The notes under the pieces were generated by a model, which saw nothing but the letters and a program-made list of their open reading frames with translations, ran no database searches and was not told the DNA's origin. A DNA stretch of 64,000 nt from Ignelater luminosus (lineage: Eukaryota > Arthropoda > Insecta > Coleoptera > Elateridae): positions 131,935 to 195,934 of the forward strand of contig VTPC01090572.1 of the NCBI GenBank assembly GCA_011009095.1. Direction: 5' to 3'. Below are positions 61,001-64,000 of the stretch, in pieces; position 1 is the first letter of the stretch; every line of letters begins with the position of its first letter. The position numbers were made by a program, and so were the translations under genes.

Positions 61001-61377
61001 AATCTTATTTCCAGATAAATTAACATCAAGACTTTGCTCTACTATTTCCAGTACATCATGGTTTATTCGCCTAAAAAGAAAAGTTAGGTTAACAGCATAA
61101 AACACTCGAAATCACATAAAACTTTTACCAATAGATAAATCTGTTTCTTGTATGATGCTTTGAGAAATCTTTGTAACAGTAACCACCAGCTCTTTCAGCA
61201 ACTTTAATGTCTTGTAATGTACTTTGTGTACCCCCTACAAAAATATAACCTCGACAACATACATTTATAACGATTTTCACCAACAGAATTACCTGTATTT
61301 AAAGTAACTTCTCTCCACACATCAGGAAGAGTTTGATCAGGAATTACTTCCCTATAACTTAAACCAAATTCAGACAT
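46003..61377 (-). CDS. Nup160: Nuclear pore complex protein Nup160 (23 exons)
   Basis: Nup160 is a scaffold subunit of the Nup107-160 (Y) complex of the nuclear pore. Exons, 5' to 3' on minus: 61377-61293, 61234-61129, 61070-60863, 60807-60690, 60636-60450, 60397-60046, 59988-59707, 59675-59527, 55533-55319, 55267-55095, 55036-54825, 54768-54589, 54525-54309, 54250-54124, 54067-53895, 47829-47734, 47680-47377, 47318-47113, 47060-46925, 46868-46686, 46624-46458, 46399-46160, 46101-46003. All phases agree and give 1404 aa; human NUP160 is about 1436. Exons 1-8 cover the N-terminal beta-propeller (F-I-D-T-P-I-L-D-G, L-T-L-S-R-D-G-N-L-R-I-W). Exon 9 has F-Y-S-C-C-V-Q-Y-H, and the helical C-terminus includes A-L-G-H-G-K-E-H-F-G. 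Least certain junctions: the exon 7 donor and the exon 13/14 boundary. Introns 8 and 15 hold transposons; the coding sequence is uninterrupted. Confidence 0.93.
48793..49395. mobile_element. Long-inverted-repeat MITE of the third family, copy 2 (truncated)
   Basis: It starts CCATACAGGGTGGTCCAAGA and shares GTAAGATGATAGCTTTATGT and, in inverse, the interior of 41366-42080 (for example ACTATGGTCCCATTATGGAT and TGGTCTTTGGGTCTATCTG). The far inverted terminus is missing. It lies in Nup160 intron 15. Confidence 0.6.
49585..51560 (+). pseudogene. jockey-like LINE relic
   Basis: It lies in Nup160 intron 15, antisense to the gene. Near 49610-49810 a frame reads E-Y-Q-L-N-K-C-N-T-A-Q-E-M-C-V-N-C and later H-N-S-K-I-C-A-M-Y, a gag-like zinc-knuckle ORF1 remnant. 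At 50230-50390 the text N-K-K-N-L-K-P-D-I-H-L-T-P-K-I-T-D-H-N matches the C-terminus of a LINE endonuclease. At 51120-51500 broken frames give L-I-N-T-S-L-Q-N-G-T-F, I-I-P-I-E-K and L-L-N-K-N-Q-A-E-S-F, the reverse transcriptase palm of jockey-type LINEs. Many stops and frameshifts are present. Short ORFs on either strand are fragments. Confidence 0.7.
52230..53215 (+). pseudogene. piggyBac transposase relic
   Basis: In Nup160 intron 15, plus-strand frames read F-S-D-E-L-L-N-Q-I-L-L-Q-T (52310), then I-E-E-M-K-A-F-F-G-I-L, then (52640-52780) L-N-L-S-Y-D-E-S-M-I followed by H-G-C-K-E-Y-I and I-R-F-G-Y-K-V-W, the DDE core of piggyBac transposases with an internal stop after S-M-I. Near 53160-53210 comes G-R-T-L-C-S-K-C-N-E-G-L-C-T-K-C-F, the C-terminal cysteine-rich zinc-binding domain. 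Multiple frameshifts and deletions are present. TTAA-flanked ends were not found. Confidence 0.75.
55823..56301. mobile_element. MITE with perfect 30-bp terminal repeats and 7-bp target duplication
   Basis: The left end starts CACAGAGGATAGGGATACAG and its first 30 bases are the exact inverse of 56272-56301. Both sides are flanked by CCTAAAC (55816-55822 and 56302-56308). The 479-bp element has no coding capacity. The terminal sequence and 7-bp duplication do not let me name a superfamily. It sits in Nup160 intron 8. Perfect ends suggest recent activity. Confidence 0.88.
56941..57595. mobile_element. hAT-type MITE with 8-bp target duplication
   Basis: It begins TAACCTGACCAT and ends ATGGTCACGTTA (12-bp inverted ends, one mismatch), flanked by GTTATGTA at 56933-56940 and 57596-57603. 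Copies of GTCCCGTT occur near both ends. The 8-bp duplication fits hAT. It is non-coding and lies in Nup160 intron 8. Confidence 0.8.
57836..59140 (+). mobile_element. Complete DD41D mariner-superfamily transposon
   Basis: The element is 1305 bp, flanked by TA at 57834-57835 and 59141-59142. Its 31-bp terminal inverted repeats (57836-57866 and 59110-59140) begin AAGGGTTTTCCAATAAGAG and differ at one position. It encodes one uninterrupted transposase at 57950-59035. It inserted in Nup160 intron 8 in the orientation opposite to that gene. Confidence 0.93.
57950..59035 (+). CDS. DD41D mariner-superfamily transposase, intact
   Basis: This 361-aa enzyme should cut and join the transposon ends in the nucleus. 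Residues about 1-120 form the paired helix-turn-helix DNA-binding region (M-E-R-Y-T-L-Q-Q-R; later I-P-Q-T-S-L-H-R-I-L). The catalytic core follows: D159 in I-L-S-D-E-A-H-F, D252 in F-Q-Q-D-G-A-T, and D294 in L-T-P-C-D-F-F-L-W-G. Forty-one residues separate D252 and D294, which defines the DD41D group known from rosa-like elements of insects. Length is normal for a mariner transposase and there is no stop or frameshift. The start ATG lies 84 nt inside the left terminal repeat; an AATAAA follows the stop at about 59060. All catalytic residues are in place, so activity is possible. Confidence 0.93.
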   Translation: MERYTLQQRIEIIKIHYKNGENLAETVRKTRTFLGHREAPCRTAIQKLVKKFELLGQVSDVKNKTRARRSRTAENIAVVAESVKENPGLSIPRRSLELAIPQTSLHRILHKDLGLKAYKVQLTQELKPADHQQRRVFADWVVEMHENDPEFHRKIILSDEAHFHLGGFVNKQNCRIWGSENPRVIVEKSLYPQRVTVWCGLWSGGVIGPYFFENEAGATVTVTGLRYREMINDFLWPELDGIDLDNVYFQQDGATCHTSNETIDLLRKKFPDRVISRRGDHNWPPRSCDLTPCDFFLWGHVKEKVYANSPASIQDLKDGIREAIEDIGQPLCDLVMENFMKRILSCKRGRGGHLPDVIFHY

Positions 61378-61609
61378 CGTTTATTTTTATATTTTTCAAC
61401 ATTTCAGAAGCACATAACCGGTGTCAGAAATAACCCGCTCTAACCTAACAGAACTTTAAACGAACTACTAAAAGAAATAATCTGCACAAATGATAAAGTA
61501 GAAACCTGTAAAATATTGTCAAACCAAGTTAAACTTGTCACTGTCAAAATAACTAACCTTCTTTAAAAGACTCCAGATAAAAAATAGAAATACAACATAT
61601 AATACAAAT
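61378..61609. promoter_or_regulatory. Bidirectional promoter between Nup160 and NDUFB7
   Basis: Only 232 bp separate the two divergent start codons, so both 5' UTRs and promoters must lie here or overlap. The interval has no obvious TATA box. Assignment rests on gene layout. Confidence 0.65.
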
Positions 61610-62101
61610 ATGGGTAATGGTTTTGGACATGTCCCATCCAACGGATGGGAACACTATCGCCACCCTGAGATAACTCCAGGTCCAAATGAGAAACCTACAT
61701 TTGACACAGATTTAGGTTTTCCAAATGGTCGAAAAGAAAGAGGTAGTTTATGTAACACTTTGATAATCATTAATTAAACAAATAATCTTCTAATAACAGT
61801 GATGGTAGCAACTGAAGAAGAAATGAGATCAGCAAAATTAGCTTTGAAAGATCGTGATTATTGTGCCCACTTACTACTAGAATTTAGAAGTTGTCGAAGA
61901 GAAAATTGGCCTTGGGTTGTGAAGTGTCAACATGAAAAACACGCTTATTTAAATTGCCAATATGATGAGTAAGTTGGTTCATTTTTTTAAATTCCCAAAC
62001 TAATCAATTTTCTTTATAGTTTTCTATTGCGAATGAAAGAATATGAAAGAGAAAGACGTTTGAGAGTTCGTCAACAAAGGCAAGGAATAGAAGCTGCCTA
62101 A
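61610..62101 (+). CDS. NDUFB7: NADH dehydrogenase 1 beta subcomplex subunit 7 (three exons)
   Basis: An accessory subunit of mitochondrial complex I on the intermembrane-space side. Exons are 61610-61742, 61800-61968 and 62020-62101, with GT-AG introns in phases 1 and 2. The protein is 127 aa; the human subunit is 137. It starts M-G-N-G-F-G-H, where the family has a conserved Gly after Met that can be myristoylated. Next come L-G-F-P-N-G-R-K-E-R and M-V-A-T-E-E-E-M, then the twin CX9C (CHCH) motif: D-Y-C-A-H-L-L-L-E-F-R-S-C paired with V-K-C-Q-H-E-K-H-A-Y-L-N-C. The end R-M-K-E-Y-E-R-E-R-R-L is typical. AATAAA follows at about 62119. It shares its upstream region with Nup160 and ends tail-to-tail with PLAA. 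Confidence 0.95.
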
Positions 62102-62196
62102 CTTTTGGGAAGATAATTCAAATAAATCATAGTTGTTTTTGTAGACCTGTAAATATTTAATAAACTTATAAAATACATTGATACTCGTTACATTAA
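62102..62196. other. Tail-to-tail gap between NDUFB7 and PLAA
   Basis: Only 95 bp separate the two stop codons, so the 3' UTRs are very short or overlap. A plus-strand AATAAA serves NDUFB7; on the minus strand an ATTAAA near 62158 is the best candidate for PLAA. Confidence 0.6.
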
Positions 62197-64000
62197 TTAA
62201 TTACTTATTTCTGATAAAACTTGATTAGCACAAATTTTTCTTTTCATTTCAGCTTCGTTTGTATGTTCCTTTGCTAAAATAGTCAATTTCCGAGTAAAAT
62301 TATCACACTCTTTAATCTTCTCTTGTACACTTCTTTTGTATTCTGTATTTTCTGAAGAAAGTAATGTACCCACTGCTATTAATCCTCTAAATTGAGCTTC
62401 AGGATCATCCAAGTGTACAACAATATCAGGAATTACACTAGCTAGAAGCATGATTCCAAATTCATCTTGAAACTTTTGACATAAAATTGTAATATTTAAT
62501 AGAAATGTTGCCAACGCAATCTGAAATGACAGTATAGTAACAAAAAATTAAACTGGTTTTAAATTGTATAAATTTGTATACCTGAATATTCTTATTTCCT
62601 ATACTCAAACTTGTAATATTTTCTAAAAGGCTTACTCTATGTTCGAAAATAAGTTTTTCTCCCGATGGATATATAAACATGTTGCAGAGAGCTCTAAATG
62701 CTACCAAAGTGCAATTAGAAATTTTGCAATCCTGACTAACACAATACTTCAATTTTTCTATTATTATACCGCTCTTTTCTGTTGTAATCGCTTTGTTATT
62801 ATCTTCAAATCGTAAAGCCATTCTTACGATATCTATAACTGGAAAAACAATATCTGCAAAAAACAAATTTATAAATATATTTAATATGTTAACCCTTGAT
62901 TCATTTTACCATCACTCCATTTTAATAAATTGAATAGTATTTCATAACAACTGGTTTGTATCACTGATCCAGAACACAATTGAACAACATCTTGTAGGAA
63001 TACTTCATTAACACTATTATTTCCAGCTTTCTGATTAAATTCTTTAAGTTTTCCTAAAATTACATTTGGATCTCCTAAATCAAAGCTTCGATATTGATTC
63101 TGAGGAAATAGTTTTTGATGTGTTCCAGCTGTAGTTGCCTTAGATGATGTAGAAGGGCCAGGACCAGGACCAGGACCAGCACCAGCACTTTGTGCTGAAG
63201 AGTAGCTACTCCCACCTAACAAATTTATTACAATTTTATAATAAGATTATAACCAAATTACTGTAAATGAATACCTGTAAATGGATCAAGATTCATTCCA
63301 GAATTCCCAGAAGCAGTGCTTGTAGCACTTGAAGCAGGTGTATAGCGAGAGGCACCAGTAAATGGATCAACAAAATTTGAATTTCCAGGAAAGCTTTCAT
63401 TTGGATCTTTACTATTGGTCAATATGAATTCCACTACCTTAAAATTCAAAAAATAGTAGAAAGATTATTTAGAATACAATATTAGATTGCACACCTGATC
63501 TAAATATACTGGTGGAAGCATGTTTTTCTCCAAGAAATTATGTGCGGCTACATAAGGATCGTCACCTTTATTGTAAGGCAATTTCAGTGGTGGTTTTCCA
63601 TCTTCTACATCTACAGAAAATACAAAATCGTAGGCCTGAAATTTTTGTTTCAAATAAATTCTTGTGTATCTTACAAAAATTAATTTCTTACCTTTCCCTC
63701 GAATGTTGTTTTGGTTCCTGTGTTAGCATCAGCCCCACCAAGCACGTCCCCTACCTTTTCCCAATGACTATTTTCACCTTCTTCTACCCAAGTGTATGCT
63801 ACAACACCTTGAGCTTCTCGAATCATCTTCATTTGACCTGGTTTCTTTCCTGGTTCATATAAAGCTTCCTTACCTGGTAAACTATTATGAAAACTTAAAA
63901 AAAGTTTTAACAAAGGAAGTGCGCAACTTACTCTGATACTTTGTAACCACCAATTTCTTGAGTGCTTTGTTTTGCTAATGCATTAACTTCCTCCTCAAAA
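62197..64000 (-). CDS. PLAA: Phospholipase A2-activating protein (PLAA/Ufd3/Doa1 family), partial
   Basis: A ubiquitin-binding cofactor of the p97/VCP ATPase that acts in protein and vesicle turnover. The last seven exons are in the window: beyond 64000-63932, 63881-63692, 63635-63495, 63437-63275, 63215-62910, 62853-62582, 62520-62197. Phases agree throughout, giving about 487 residues; the human protein is 795. The N-terminal WD40 propeller lies outside the window. The PFU ubiquitin-binding domain covers exons two and three of this list (L-P-G-K-E-A-L-Y-E-P-G-K-K-P-G-Q; Y-D-F-V-F-S-V-D-V). A Gly-Pro and Ser-Thr-rich linker (P-G-P-G-P-G-P-S-T-S-S) follows. The PUL domain, which binds the p97 C-terminus, runs from F-D-L-G-D-P-N-V-I-L to the stop. 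Exon 63635-63495 has V-E-D-G-K-P-P-L-K-L-P-Y. Confidence 0.94.

Overview
The window is AT-rich eukaryotic DNA, most likely from an insect. Genes have GT-AG introns, there are many degraded DNA transposons and LINEs, and three conserved genes are packed at the right end. I cannot fix the order; a beetle is only a guess. No prokaryotic signals, tRNA genes, rRNA genes or CRISPR arrays were seen.

Left part (1-34,100). A first coding exon at 1912-2050 encodes 46 polar residues and ends in phase 1 at a GT donor. Four separate exons further on (13321-13529, 26801-27009, 33116-33333, 33907-34100) each follow an AG acceptor. Each accepts that phase, completes the same Asp codon, continues with a x-L-(E/Q)-(V/I) motif, and encodes two hydrophobic helices and a stop. 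I read this as one gene with four mutually exclusive 3'-terminal exons, giving 110-118 aa proteins with a common N-terminus and interchangeable two-helix tails. I do not recognise the family. The long introns are filled with repeats: hAT, mariner, pogo and RTE-LINE relics, long-inverted-repeat elements, a minisatellite-bearing dispersed repeat, and two LTR-like copies. One LTR-like copy appears to supply the last codons of the third terminal exon.

Middle (34,100-46,000). I see no host gene here. It holds inverted-repeat elements, a 130 bp hairpin, a three-unit tandem repeat, a hAT relic, a pogo-like element with another element nested in it, and a Tc1/mariner-type transposase relic.

Right part (46,000-64,000). 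The Nup160 nucleoporin gene (minus strand, 46003-61377) can be assembled completely: 23 exons whose phases all agree, 1404 codons. Its intron 15 (about 6 kb) contains a piggyBac relic, a jockey-like LINE relic and a long-inverted-repeat element. Its intron 8 (about 4 kb) contains three elements with clear ends, including an intact DD41D mariner-family transposon (57836-59140) with a 361-aa transposase. NDUFB7 (plus strand, three exons, 127 aa) starts 232 bp from the Nup160 start codon, implying a shared bidirectional promoter. It ends 95 bp from the stop codon of PLAA (minus strand), which runs off the right edge with its WD40 part missing.

The three right-hand genes are housekeeping functions: nuclear pore scaffold, mitochondrial complex I, and ubiquitin/p97-linked turnover. 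The left-hand alternative-terminal-exon gene is the most novel-looking system in the window.
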